This document shows positions 15,789 through 21,801 of a stretch of DNA of 46,947 nucleotides, piece after piece. Numbering within the stretch: the first letter of the stretch is position 1; the number at the start of each line of letters is the position of its first letter. Both the position numbers and the translations under genes were made by a program. The stretch comes from a virus, in IMG/VR virus record IMGVR_UViG_3300046506_000050, positions 1 through 46,947 of that record. One strand, 5' to 3'. The notes under the pieces are model-generated. The model saw only the letters and a list, made by a program, of their open reading frames with translations. It was not told where the DNA came from and ran no database searches.

Positions 15789-16277
15789 ATGACCCGCATA
15801 TATGTCGCTTGCCTCGCTTCCTACAATTCCGGCCGCCTGCACGGCGTGTGGATCGATACCGCAGGATTGGACGCGGACGACATCCAAGAAACGGTAAATG
15901 AGATGCTGGAAGCGTCGCCTGTGGCTGATGCGGAAGAGTGGGCGATTCACGATCACGAGGGGTTCGGCGGCCTCCTGGGTGCACACGATTCGTTTGAGCG
16001 CGTGGCGGAACTGAGCGACGCACTGAACGAACACGGTGAGGCGTTCCTTGCGTACCTGGAGGTCTTCGGGCAGGACGCTGACGTCTCAAAGTTCAGCGAT
16101 GCATACCGTGGCGAGTGGGACAGTGAGAAGGCATTCGCTGAAGACTGGGCAGTAGAGACGGGCTTGATTGATGAGCAACACCCGATGTTTTCCTATGTGG
16201 ACTGGGAGCATTACTGGAATGCGGACCTGAAGCACAGTTTCAGCGAGCACAACGGGCATTTTTTCTACTGCGATTGA
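15789..16277 (+). CDS. ardA: ArdA-type antirestriction protein
   Basis: The 162-residue acidic protein matches the ArdA family: IYVACLASYNSGRLHGVWID at the N-terminus, then EEWAIHDHEGFGG (about 48-60) and EAFLAYLEVFG (about 86-96). ArdA mimics the bent B-form DNA bound by type I restriction-modification enzymes and blocks them, the job done in T7 by the unrelated first gene product Ocr. ATG 15789 is chosen because CTGGAGAAACACC precedes it; an in-frame ATG at 15765 lies inside the ribozyme core. Its messenger is expected to be freed by ribozyme 1. The stop is followed by motif B copy 3 and then ribozyme 2. Confidence 0.92.
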   Translation: MTRIYVACLASYNSGRLHGVWIDTAGLDADDIQETVNEMLEASPVADAEEWAIHDHEGFGGLLGAHDSFERVAELSDALNEHGEAFLAYLEVFGQDADVSKFSDAYRGEWDSEKAFAEDWAVETGLIDEQHPMFSYVDWEHYWNADLKHSFSEHNGHFFYCD

Positions 16278-16300
16278 AGTGACTCACTGATAGCGATAGG
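16274..16300 (+). repeat. Motif B copy 3 (partial), overlapping the ardA stop
   Basis: TGAAGTGACTCACTGATAGC shares the GAAGTGA half of motif B. Its second half, ACTCACTGATAGCGATAGG, resembles the family A site at 17104. It overlaps the TGA of ardA and ends where stem II of ribozyme 2 begins. Confidence 0.5.
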
Positions 16301-16348
16301 TCGAAACCCCGCAAGGGGTCTCACGGTGAGTCCGTGACTGATGAGACC
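16299..16348 (+). ncRNA. Hammerhead ribozyme 2 (type II)
   Basis: Stem II is GGTC (16299-16302) with GACC (16345-16348), then GAAA. Stem III is CCCC-GCAA-GGGG (16307-16318), then TC with cleavage predicted after C16320. Stem I is TCACGG-TGAGT-CCGTGA (16321-16337), then CTGATGA (16338-16344). Stems I and III differ in sequence from ribozyme 1 on both strands while staying fully paired, which is covariation. The ribosome binding site and ATG of the next gene follow 16 bases on. Confidence 0.93.
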
Positions 16349-16364
16349 AACCTGGAGAAACACC

Positions 16365-16760
16365 ATGACCGAGACGCGCGAGCAACTGACGCCCGCTGAA
16401 CTTGACCGCTTCCACCGCGCATACATCGAATGCGCCCTGTGGTCTTCCGTGAATCACGACGACGCACTAGGCGAGAGCCTGGAAGGCTATGAACTCGCCA
16501 CCGTGACCCATAACGACATGCTCAATACGTGCCGCTTGTGGACCGATGCGAACATCGAGCTATTGGACGCAGCATGCGAGCGCGACGGCTACACCATCGA
16601 ACGCGCAGGCCATGACTTCTGGCTCACGCGGAATCACCACGGCGCAGGGTTCTGGGATCGTGGCCTAGGCGACATCGGCGCACGCCTGACGGACGCGGCG
16701 CACCTGGAGGGATCGGTTGACCTCTACGTTGGCGATGATGGTGAGGTCTATCAACAATGA
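16365..16760 (+). CDS. Acidic early protein of a widespread phage/plasmid family
   Basis: The 131-residue acidic protein carries a C-terminal block AGHDFWLTRNHHGAGFWDRG followed by LGDIGARLTDAAHLEGSVDL and YVGDDGEVY (about 83-130). I recall this motif from many phage and plasmid hypothetical proteins, without a settled function. Its acidity and its place between ardA and other early genes would suit a further DNA-mimic or antidefence protein, which is inference. ATG 16365 is chosen from the CTGGAGAAACACC site; the in-frame ATG at 16341 is in the ribozyme. Its stop overlaps the next ATG. Confidence 0.75.
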   Translation: MTETREQLTPAELDRFHRAYIECALWSSVNHDDALGESLEGYELATVTHNDMLNTCRLWTDANIELLDAACERDGYTIERAGHDFWLTRNHHGAGFWDRGLGDIGARLTDAAHLEGSVDLYVGDDGEVYQQ

Positions 16761-17068
16761 CAATCCAAATCATGAAAGAGGGTGCATGCGTGGCACGCTC
16801 GCGTAACCTGCGCGGCATCCTCGACTATGCGCGGCGCTCGCCTGTCGCCCATATCGAAACCAGCATGGGGTATGACGGTTCGCCTGTGCGTGGCTTGGTG
16901 TTGGTCAAGTATGCGGACGGGGCGCATTGCCTCACTGACTTCGCCTCGTATCACATCATGATTGATTGGTTGCGCGGGCGTCGCTCATGGCGCGGCGCTA
17001 CGTGGACGCATCGCGGGGAGGATATGGGCTACCTCACGCAGCCTGGGATCATCGCTGGGACGAAGTGA
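16757..17068 (+). CDS. 103-residue early protein
   Basis: It is coupled by ATGA to the preceding gene. The sequence (MTIQIMKEGACVARSRNLRG; VLVKYADGAHCLTDFASY; WLRGRRSWRGA) reads as a small alpha/beta protein with a basic C-terminal half. Similar short proteins occur in phage and plasmid early regions, but I cannot name the family. Its stop codon lies inside motif B copy 4. Confidence 0.72.
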   Translation: MTIQIMKEGACVARSRNLRGILDYARRSPVAHIETSMGYDGSPVRGLVLVKYADGAHCLTDFASYHIMIDWLRGRRSWRGATWTHRGEDMGYLTQPGIIAGTK

Positions 17069-17082
17069 AGCGGGATGCTGTA
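17061..17082 (+). repeat. Motif B copy 4, overlapping a stop codon
   Basis: CGAAGTGAAGCGGGATGCTG contains the stop of the preceding gene (TGA) and matches motif B except for three positions in the right half. Confidence 0.6.
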
Positions 17083-17103
17083 AGCAACACCTTTGCGGCA
17101 AAT

Positions 17104-17128
17104 TTTACTCACTCAGCATAGGATAGCG
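17104..17128 (+). promoter_or_regulatory. T7-type promoter-like site (family A), copy 2, divergent
   Basis: ACTCACTCAGCATAGGATAG matches the ACTCMGCAYAKGG core but lacks the left GAGTA block. It lies just before the gene at 17133. It is weaker than the other family A sites. Confidence 0.4.
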
Positions 17129-17132
17129 CCCC

Positions 17133-17351
17133 ATGAGAAGAGTCCTAATCCGCTTTCAAGGCTACGCATTGTCCCAGGAGGTCGCGCGACTGTTCAGCGA
17201 CCGTAACGCAACCATCACGCGGGACCGGTCGAGCAACTGGTTCCGCCTGGAGATCGATAAGAACGCAGACACCCTGGGGGCAATCCGCGCAACCCTCCAG
17301 GATCGGTGGCCCCGCCATCGCTTCATTGTGTCGTGTGTTCGGGTGAAGTGA
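17133..17351 (+). CDS. 72-residue basic early protein
   Basis: The product (MRRVLIRFQGYALSQEVARL ... FIVSCVRVK) is Arg-rich with a beta-alpha-beta-like pattern (RVLIRFQG; SQEVARLFSDR; FRLEIDK). It might bind nucleic acid, but no family is recognised. Its TGA is inside motif B copy 5, and ribozyme 3 follows 16 bases later. Confidence 0.68.
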   Translation: MRRVLIRFQGYALSQEVARLFSDRNATITRDRSSNWFRLEIDKNADTLGAIRATLQDRWPRHRFIVSCVRVK

Positions 17352-17362
17352 GAGATTATCAA
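17344..17362 (+). repeat. Motif B copy 5 (left half), overlapping a stop codon
   Basis: TGAAGTGAGAGATTATCA keeps GAAGTGA-GAG and again includes the stop codon of the preceding gene. The right half is diverged, so this is the weakest copy. Confidence 0.4.
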
Positions 17363-17367
17363 TGACA

Positions 17368-17419
17368 GGCCGAAACGGGCGAGAGCCCGTCTCACGGTGA
17401 GGCCGTGACTGATGAGGCC
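17368..17419 (+). ncRNA. Hammerhead ribozyme 3 (type II), with no close downstream gene
   Basis: Stem II is GGCC (17368-17371) with GGCC (17416-17419), a paired U-to-C change relative to ribozymes 1 and 2. Then come GAAA, stem III CGGGC-GAGA-GCCCG (17376-17389), TC with cleavage predicted after C17391, stem I TCACGG-TGAGG-CCGTGA (17392-17408) and CTGATGA (17409-17415). Unlike the other two, it is not followed by a ribosome binding site. The next credible gene starts 456 bases later, so this copy may define the 3' end of the early message. Confidence 0.92.
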
Positions 17420-17875
17420 AGGAAAGCAGGCGATTTGAGCGGCTCAGGCCGTCTAGGGTCGCTGAGCTATTCGTCAGACGTTGCGAGCGGCTCCCAGGCG
17501 TGCTGTCTAGCGTCCTGGGCCTATTCTCTCCCCTTACGCGCGTGCGCGAAGCCCCGAAAAACAATTAAAGATGTGCCGAATTTACAGGATTGAAAGTGCG
17601 TCGTAAGCGTAAAGTTTGCACCCGTCGAGACGTCTGTAAGGGTGGATAGGGGTAGCAGCCACTCCTGAACAGCCTGAGTCAGACCGATCGAGTAACTCCG
17701 CATAGGGTAGAGGCTAAGGATTATCTTTAAGACTCTATAAGACTCTAAGAGAGGGCCGCAGAGCCCTGGAGTAGCAATGTAGATCGTGATGAAGCTAGAC
17801 GCTGTAATAGATGTGGAGTAAAGTGAGTGGCCCTAATTCGTCTTACATAAACACCACTTCAAGGGAAAACATCAA
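17420..17875. other. Non-coding stretch between ribozyme 3 and the regulator gene
   Basis: No convincing gene is present. A hairpin with stem CCCAGG/CCTGGG (about 17490-17517, inner GCT-GTCT-AGC) is followed by a pyrimidine stretch and could be a terminator. The family A site lies at 17689-17713, followed by repeated AAGACTCTA blocks and a GGGC-loop-GCCC hairpin (about 17752-17765). As it separates early lytic genes from the regulator/integrase module, this segment could also hold regulator operators or the attachment site; no tRNA-like core was seen. Confidence 0.55.
17689..17713 (+). promoter_or_regulatory. T7-type promoter-like site (family A), copy 3
   Basis: CGAGTAACTCCGCATAGGGT followed by AGAGG is a near-consensus family A site. 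It lies 163 bases before the XRE regulator gene and would let the phage polymerase, or a factor binding this site, control the lysogeny module. Confidence 0.58.
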
Positions 17876-18244
17876 ATGACCGTCAAAACTGATTCGTCTA
17901 CAGCCGTTCTACGTGCTCGCTTTGGCGCTTGGCTGAAGGAAGCACGCGAGGAAACGGGGTTGACCCAACTGGAGATGGCCGTACACCTGGACTACGGCTA
18001 CCCCATGATGGTTTCGCAAGTCGAGCGTGGCGTTACCGTTATGCCCGAGCACGACATGCGCGTGTGGGCGACTGTGCTGCGTTTAGACGTGGTCGAGTTC
18101 GCAAAGCAATACCTGTATTACTGCAAGCCGTTTGTTTATGAATGCCTGTATGGCAAGGACCCATATGCTGCCGAAAAGCTGCCCCGCTCAGCAAAAACAA
18201 TCAGTCCTGCCCCAAAACGCGTACCTAAGCGCACTGCAAAGTGA
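17876..18244 (+). CDS. XRE-type helix-turn-helix regulator (cI/Cro-like)
   Basis: The 122-residue DNA-binding protein has a Cro/C1-type domain in the first 80 residues: FGAWLKEAREETGLTQLEMA, then VSQVERG, where the recognition helix is expected. The C-terminal tail is rich in Lys, Pro and Arg (SAKTISPAPKRVPKRTAK). No LexA-like autocleavage domain is present, so this is a short repressor or Cro-type protein. It stands directly before a small gene and the integrase on the same strand. It is the best candidate to bind the motif B or family A repeats and to hold the phage in lysogeny. A ribosome binding site (AAGGGA) precedes ATG 17876. Confidence 0.85.
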   Translation: MTVKTDSSTAVLRARFGAWLKEAREETGLTQLEMAVHLDYGYPMMVSQVERGVTVMPEHDMRVWATVLRLDVVEFAKQYLYYCKPFVYECLYGKDPYAAEKLPRSAKTISPAPKRVPKRTAK

Positions 18245-18479
18245 CGCACGCGCCTTGTGGGGAGCCCGAGTAGAGAACCTGGAGACCGAGTATCCCGAGA
18301 CGCCCTGGTTTGCCATTGACGTCGAAGACGGGCACGTAGTGCTCGAAGCTGTAGAAGGATTCATTCAAGTAAAGCGCGACTTCACGCTCATCGCTCGCAC
18401 TCGCATGGGTGCCGGGTGTGTCGAGAAGCTGTGGCCGCTGGTTCGTTCCTATGTGGAGGCCCAACTTGAGTCTGTTTAA
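18165..18479 (+). CDS. Small protein between regulator and integrase
   Basis: The conserved-looking part is WGARVENLETEYPETPWFAI onward with GHVVLEAVEGFIQVKRD and a C-terminal helix. The start is uncertain. ATG 18165 (AGGA six bases before) gives 104 residues but overlaps the regulator by 80 bases; TTG 18255 gives a shorter product without overlap. The 3' end overlaps the integrase start by 14 bases and contains its ribosome binding site. The family is not recognised; it could be an excisionase-like or regulator-associated factor by position only. Confidence 0.6.
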   Translation: MLPKSCPAQQKQSVLPQNAYLSALQSDARALWGARVENLETEYPETPWFAIDVEDGHVVLEAVEGFIQVKRDFTLIARTRMGAGCVEKLWPLVRSYVEAQLESV

Positions 18480-19683
18480 GCGACCGCCACGCGAGGCGTG
18501 GTATTACGAGTTCACCATCAACAAAACGACGTACCGGAAAAGCACCGGGACCTCGAACAAGCGTGAGGCCCTCCAGATCGAGGCCAAAGCCCACGCAGCA
18601 GCGCTGGAAGACCAGCGAGAGCAGCGCGACGGCGTAAAGCGCATGACGCTGTACGAAGTTTCCAAGAAGTGGCTGGAAGTCTCGGAGATGACTCACCGGG
18701 ATCACCAGTCCAACCTGAGCCGCGCACGGAAGCTGTTCGGCGCAGAGTGTCAGCGACGCGGGGCCGAATGGGTGCTGGTGGAGGGGGCGCGGTTTGGGCT
18801 CCCCAAGACGCTCATGGTCCACGACATCACGCAGAGCATGCTGCACGACCTCAAGGCCGCCCGCGTGGCCGAAGGGAACACGACTGCCACGATCAATCGC
18901 GAACTCGGGCTCATCCACACGTTGATGGGCTACGCGAAGTCGCTCGACATCGTCATGCCGTCCAAAGAGATCGTATGGTCGGACAGGCGCAACCGCGCCG
19001 CGTCGCTGGTGGGCGCAGAGCGCAAGGGCAAACTCAGGTGGCTCACCGTCGAGGAAGAGACGCGCCTGATTGCAGCGCTGGCCGAACGCATCGTAGAGGG
19101 CGACAAGGCCGCGCAGGATAACCACGACCTCGTAGTAATGCTCCTGGACACCGGGGCGCGTTACAGCGAGATCGCAGAACTCCCCTGGCGTCAGGTGGAC
19201 CTCGAAAATGGGACGCTGCACCTGTTCCGCTCGAAGACGCAGAACGAATCTGTGTTCCGGCTCACCAGGCGAGTCCAGGAGATTCTCAGGCGTCGCAAGG
19301 AAACCACCTGGCCGAAGTCCTACGTGTTTCCGGCCCAGATAGCGATAAGCCTGGGTAAAACAGCCTCGTCCGAAGGCGGTCGCCCGCGTTACCCGCTGAC
19401 GGACTACGCTGAAGGGGATCGCCCGCGTGGACACTCCACGGACAGCATTCAGGGAGTCATCGACAAGCTCGGGCTGAACGACGACCCGACGCTGGACAGG
19501 GTGACCCCGCACACGTTCCGAGACACCTACGCGTCGCGGCTGGTCCAGGCGGGCGTGAGTCTGCTGAAGGTCCAGAAGCTGCTCGGGCACTCCACGCCCA
19601 TGATGACCCAGAAGTATGCGCACCTGTCGCCGGATGCCACTGGGCAGGAAGCTGCGGACGTTCTGGATCGGATGCGCGAGTAA
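18466..19683 (+). CDS. int: Tyrosine-type integrase
   Basis: The 405-residue site-specific recombinase carries the full catalytic set in the C-terminal domain: Arg232 (TGARYSE), His349-x-x-Arg352 (TPHTFRD), His375 (LLGHSTP) and nucleophile Tyr384 (TQKYAHL). The N-terminal half holds an arm-type (WYYEFTINKTTYRKSTG) and a core-binding SAM-like domain. TTG 18466 is chosen as start because a perfect GGAGG lies six bases upstream. It would integrate the phage genome into the host chromosome, so this T7-like phage is probably temperate. The last codons overlap the family A site at 19677. Confidence 0.93.
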   Translation: MSLFKRPPREAWYYEFTINKTTYRKSTGTSNKREALQIEAKAHAAALEDQREQRDGVKRMTLYEVSKKWLEVSEMTHRDHQSNLSRARKLFGAECQRRGAEWVLVEGARFGLPKTLMVHDITQSMLHDLKAARVAEGNTTATINRELGLIHTLMGYAKSLDIVMPSKEIVWSDRRNRAASLVGAERKGKLRWLTVEEETRLIAALAERIVEGDKAAQDNHDLVVMLLDTGARYSEIAELPWRQVDLENGTLHLFRSKTQNESVFRLTRRVQEILRRRKETTWPKSYVFPAQIAISLGKTASSEGGRPRYPLTDYAEGDRPRGHSTDSIQGVIDKLGLNDDPTLDRVTPHTFRDTYASRLVQAGVSLLKVQKLLGHSTPMMTQKYAHLSPDATGQEAADVLDRMRE

Positions 19684-19702
19684 CTCCGCACAGGGTGACG
19701 AC
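19677..19702 (+). promoter_or_regulatory. T7-type promoter-like site (family A), copy 4
   Basis: CGAGTAACTCCGCACAGGGT followed by GACGAC overlaps the integrase stop codon. The 33-base block up to CCCTATCG recurs at 20172 with one change. GGGT-GACG-ACCC can form a small hairpin at the start of the transcript. Confidence 0.62.
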
Positions 19703-19709
19703 CCTATCG

Positions 19710-19725
19710 GCCCGCTTCGGCGGGC
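19710..19725 (+). terminator. UUCG-loop hairpin after the integrase
   Basis: GCCCGC-TTCG-GCGGGC, six GC-rich pairs with a stable tetraloop, followed by TTAG rather than a T-run. It may end integrase transcripts or protect the 5' end of transcripts started at 19677. Confidence 0.45.
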
Positions 19726-19747
19726 TTAGTCACAACTGGAGGTGAAA

Positions 19748-19936
19748 ATGGATGTGCAGCAAGCCGAGGCGTACAAGCAGAAGCCTCGCCCCGTCCTGAT
19801 AACGGTGAACGCCGAAGCGGTCGAGCGTGCGTGCAAGGCTCACTGGCCGTCGTGGGAAAGGATGCGCCCTGACCATCAACGTAAGTGGCGGGCAAAGATG
19901 GAGACCGCGCTGCTCGCGATGTTGTTTGCCGAGTAG
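19748..19936 (+). CDS. 62-residue helical protein
   Basis: The product (MDVQQAEAYKQKPRPVLITV ... ALLAMLFAE) has a Trp/Arg-rich helix (KAHWPSWERMRPDHQRKWRA). A strong GGAGGTGAAA precedes ATG 19748. It is transcribed from the family A site at 19677. The family is not recognised; the basic, aromatic helix could bind nucleic acid or a protein partner. Confidence 0.6.
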   Translation: MDVQQAEAYKQKPRPVLITVNAEAVERACKAHWPSWERMRPDHQRKWRAKMETALLAMLFAE

Positions 19937-19942
19937 GGCCGT

Positions 19943-20149
19943 CTACTGATCGGGATGCCCTGGGTAGTACAGGGCCAGCGCATAGAGGCCGGTGAACTCG
20001 TACTGACAGGATTCGCAAGTGAACTCCTGGTGGACGGTAGCCGCGCCGATAGCGCAGGCACCCGCAGTAACGTTGGGTGAGTTGCAGGCGGGACAGGTGG
20101 TCAGGTAGGTCGCTTTGACTAACGCGGTCCAGTCATCGGGGTCGATCAC
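19943..20149 (-). CDS. Minus-strand zinc-ribbon protein
   Basis: The 68-residue protein has two Cys pairs (CPAC near 19-22 and CESC near 45-48), a classic small zinc ribbon. The GTG start at 20149 is preceded by GGGAGG six bases upstream on the minus strand. It runs against the + strand genes, is convergent with the 62-residue gene, and is divergent from the family A site at 20172. A minus-strand gene next to the integrase could be expressed in the lysogen. Zinc ribbons of this size often bind DNA, RNA polymerase or a partner protein; no specific role is shown. Confidence 0.72.
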   Translation of the reverse strand: MIDPDDWTALVKATYLTTCPACNSPNVTAGACAIGAATVHQEFTCESCQYEFTGLYALALYYPGHPDQ

Positions 20150-20171
20150 GGCGGCCTCCCAGGCAACTCAT

Positions 20172-20197
20172 CGAGTAACTCAGCACAGGGTGACGAC
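20172..20197 (+). promoter_or_regulatory. T7-type promoter-like site (family A), copy 5, before the RNA polymerase
   Basis: CGAGTAACTCAGCACAGGGT then GACGAC is the closest match to the T7 promoter (ACTCAGCACAGGG against ACTCACTATAGGG). It stands 275 bases before the first RNA polymerase gene, so the polymerase could amplify its own messenger. The preceding GCAACTCATCGAGT contains an inverted GAGT/ACTC arrangement. Confidence 0.65.
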
Positions 20198-20202
20198 CCT
20201 AT

Positions 20203-20440
20203 CGCGGCATGGTAGTCCGGAGGCTCTGAGCACGGCAAGACAAAGCCGGTTTCGCGCCTCACTACCCCGCGACATGGGTCCTTCCCCAAAGGCTTCCCAT
20301 AAAGTGATTCGCTTTAAAGTGAGTTTCTTTATGAAAAGTCTGTAAAGCCTGTAGAATAAGGCTATTGCGGTGCCTAGGGTGGTGTGGTTGACCCGTAACG
20401 GGATTCGGCTATCACAACCGTAGGTGTCGCTTCGGTAACG
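20203..20440 (+). ncRNA. Highly structured leader of the RNA polymerase gene
   Basis: Between the family A site and the RNA polymerase N-domain gene lies a non-coding leader with nested pairings. GCGG/CCGC (20204/20267), GGTAGT/ACTACC (20211/20261), GAGGC/GCCTC (20220/20256) and CGGC/GCCG (20233/20245) make one long interrupted hairpin. AGCCT/AGGCT (20346/20359) and GGTTG/CAACC enclosing CCCG/CGGG (about 20385-20420) follow. TTGACC with TATCAC 16 bases on (20388-20415) could also be a host promoter. Such a leader could stabilise or regulate the polymerase messenger. No known riboswitch class is recognised. Confidence 0.5.
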
Positions 20441-20472
20441 TCCTAAGTTGTTGATTTTATTGGAGAGACACG

Positions 20473-21366
20473 ATGGTCGCATCTGAAAGCGAATCGGATC
20501 AAAGCACTACATCCCACACCAAAACACTTCCCATGAAGCCGGTGCCTGTAGGTGCGACCGACACAACGGCCCAGCGTCACTGGGAGCACTGGCAGGTTCA
20601 GCGCGGCATCGAGCGCTACCGCAAAACTCTGGTCCGCGAGACCAAAACAGGGGGCGTCGTTCAGCGTGGTCTGGACGAGGTTCAGCACGGCCAGCGGATC
20701 GCGTCCGAACTCATCGGGCCGATGGTCGCCGCCGTGAAAGCAGCGCAGCAGGCATTCGCTGACCGCTTGAACGACGCCCAGGGACGCGAGATGTCCCGCC
20801 TGCCGGATAGCACGACCATCCTGACAATGCTCCCCGCTGACACCATCGCCGCCTGTGCCGTCCTGACAGCGCTGGCGAACCCGGTGGACGCGGGGTGGAC
20901 CTCGGTGCGCATCCTTTGCGCCGCCCGCATCCGGCACGAACTGGAGTACCAGGCGTGGCAACAGGCAGAGAAGGCCGCCGAGAAGCTACGCAAGCAGACC
21001 GGCGAGGACGGGGTGAACCTGTTCAAGCTGATGCTGCACCGGAACAACGGCGAGGTGGACAAGCGCGTCTTCGACAAGTGGTCGAAGAAGTCGCAGACCC
21101 TCCAGAAGCTCGACTGGGACCAGCGCACCAAGGTCCACGTTGGCGGTGAGGTCATGTCCATGCTCATCGAGTCCAATGGCTGGTTCGAGATCACCGAGGA
21201 ACGCGAAGAGGGCCAGAAGTTCGCCCGTCAGTACTTCGGTATGACCGAGACCGCCCGAGCGCTCACCATGAGCCTCCAGAATTCCTGCGAGTTGCATCGC
21301 CCCTTCCTGGCTCCCATGATTTGCGAGCCGCAGGACTACGTCTTCATTTCCCCTGAAGTGAAGTGA
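20473..21366 (+). CDS. Phage RNA polymerase, N-terminal domain subunit (split T7-type polymerase)
   Basis: The 297-residue protein corresponds to the N-terminal domain of the T7-type single-subunit RNA polymerase, which in T7 binds the upstream promoter and the nascent RNA. KVHVGGEVMSMLIESNGWF (220-238) aligns with T7 IHVGVRCIEMLIESTG. CELHRPFLAPMICEPQDY (272-289) aligns with the T7 segment ending QPCVVPPKPW at the end of the N-domain. The protein then stops; the catalytic part is encoded separately at 22333. The two lengths add up to 860, close to T7 (883), with no loss at the junction. GGAGAG precedes ATG 20473. The stop codon sits inside motif B copy 6. Confidence 0.87.
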   Translation: MVASESESDQSTTSHTKTLPMKPVPVGATDTTAQRHWEHWQVQRGIERYRKTLVRETKTGGVVQRGLDEVQHGQRIASELIGPMVAAVKAAQQAFADRLNDAQGREMSRLPDSTTILTMLPADTIAACAVLTALANPVDAGWTSVRILCAARIRHELEYQAWQQAEKAAEKLRKQTGEDGVNLFKLMLHRNNGEVDKRVFDKWSKKSQTLQKLDWDQRTKVHVGGEVMSMLIESNGWFEITEEREEGQKFARQYFGMTETARALTMSLQNSCELHRPFLAPMICEPQDYVFISPEVK

Positions 21367-21376
21367 GTTGCTTTAT
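21353..21376 (+). repeat. Motif B copy 6, overlapping the stop of the RNA polymerase N-subunit
   Basis: CTGAAGTGAAGTGAGTTGCT then TTATC. The stop codon TGA of the N-subunit gene is inside. GAAGTGAGTTGC is exactly the inverse of the sequence within the spacer of the early sigma70 promoter at 14656-14667. Confidence 0.72.
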
Positions 21377-21403
21377 CATCTACATCTGACTGGAACTGAC
21401 ACC

Positions 21404-21568
21404 GTGCAAACCCAAGACACCAAGCCCGCGAAATTGATCGTGGGCAACATCATCATCGACTTCGCCTGTCCGGTGCCCCTGCGCATCGGTGACGACGAAT
21501 CCACCCGCAGGATCGCCCTCGCCATCGAGAAGGCGCTGAACGAAACCTTCGAAGGAGCGGCAGCATGA
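21404..21568 (+). CDS. 54-residue protein, first of four genes between the polymerase halves
   Basis: The product (MQTQDTKPAKLIVGNIIIDF ... EKALNETFEGAAA) has a beta hairpin-like start and a C-terminal helix. GTG 21404 is the likely start; TTG 21368 lies inside motif B. Its stop overlaps the next ATG (ATGA). The family is unknown. Confidence 0.6.
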   Translation: MQTQDTKPAKLIVGNIIIDFACPVPLRIGDDESTRRIALAIEKALNETFEGAAA

Positions 21569-21801
21569 AGATCGCTGCATTCATCGTGCAGCGCACGAGC
21601 AAGCTGGACCCGCGCGACGTCACCGAAGCGGTATACGGCCTGCCCCCGCGCATCGAGCGCGAATACCGTACGCACAGCAACGACCGGTTCGTCACGAGCC
21701 ACCGTCAGCAGGCCGACGAGGTGGTAGATGAGTTGACGGACCTGTTCGGTCATGTGAACACGTACGAAGTCGTGGAACTGGAAATCGAGGTGCAAGCATG
21801 A
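21565..21801 (+). CDS. 78-residue protein between the polymerase halves
   Basis: An acidic alpha/beta protein (MKIAAFIVQRTSKLDPRDVT; DEVVDELTDLFGHVNTYEVV; ELEIEVQA). It is coupled on both sides by ATGA overlaps. The family is not recognised. Its two beta ends and middle helix suggest a small ferredoxin-like fold, which is inference from the pattern only. Confidence 0.7.
   Translation: MKIAAFIVQRTSKLDPRDVTEAVYGLPPRIEREYRTHSNDRFVTSHRQQADEVVDELTDLFGHVNTYEVVELEIEVQA

Noticed and set aside
17405-17593. A + strand frame of 62 residues starting in ribozyme 3
   Set aside because: Its GTG start lies within the ribozyme core and stem, it has no ribosome binding site, and its Ser/Ala/Leu-rich sequence looks like translated non-coding DNA.
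20115-20345. A + strand frame of 76 residues before the polymerase gene
   Set aside because: It crosses the opposite-strand zinc-ribbon gene, the family A site and the long hairpin, and has a non-natural composition.
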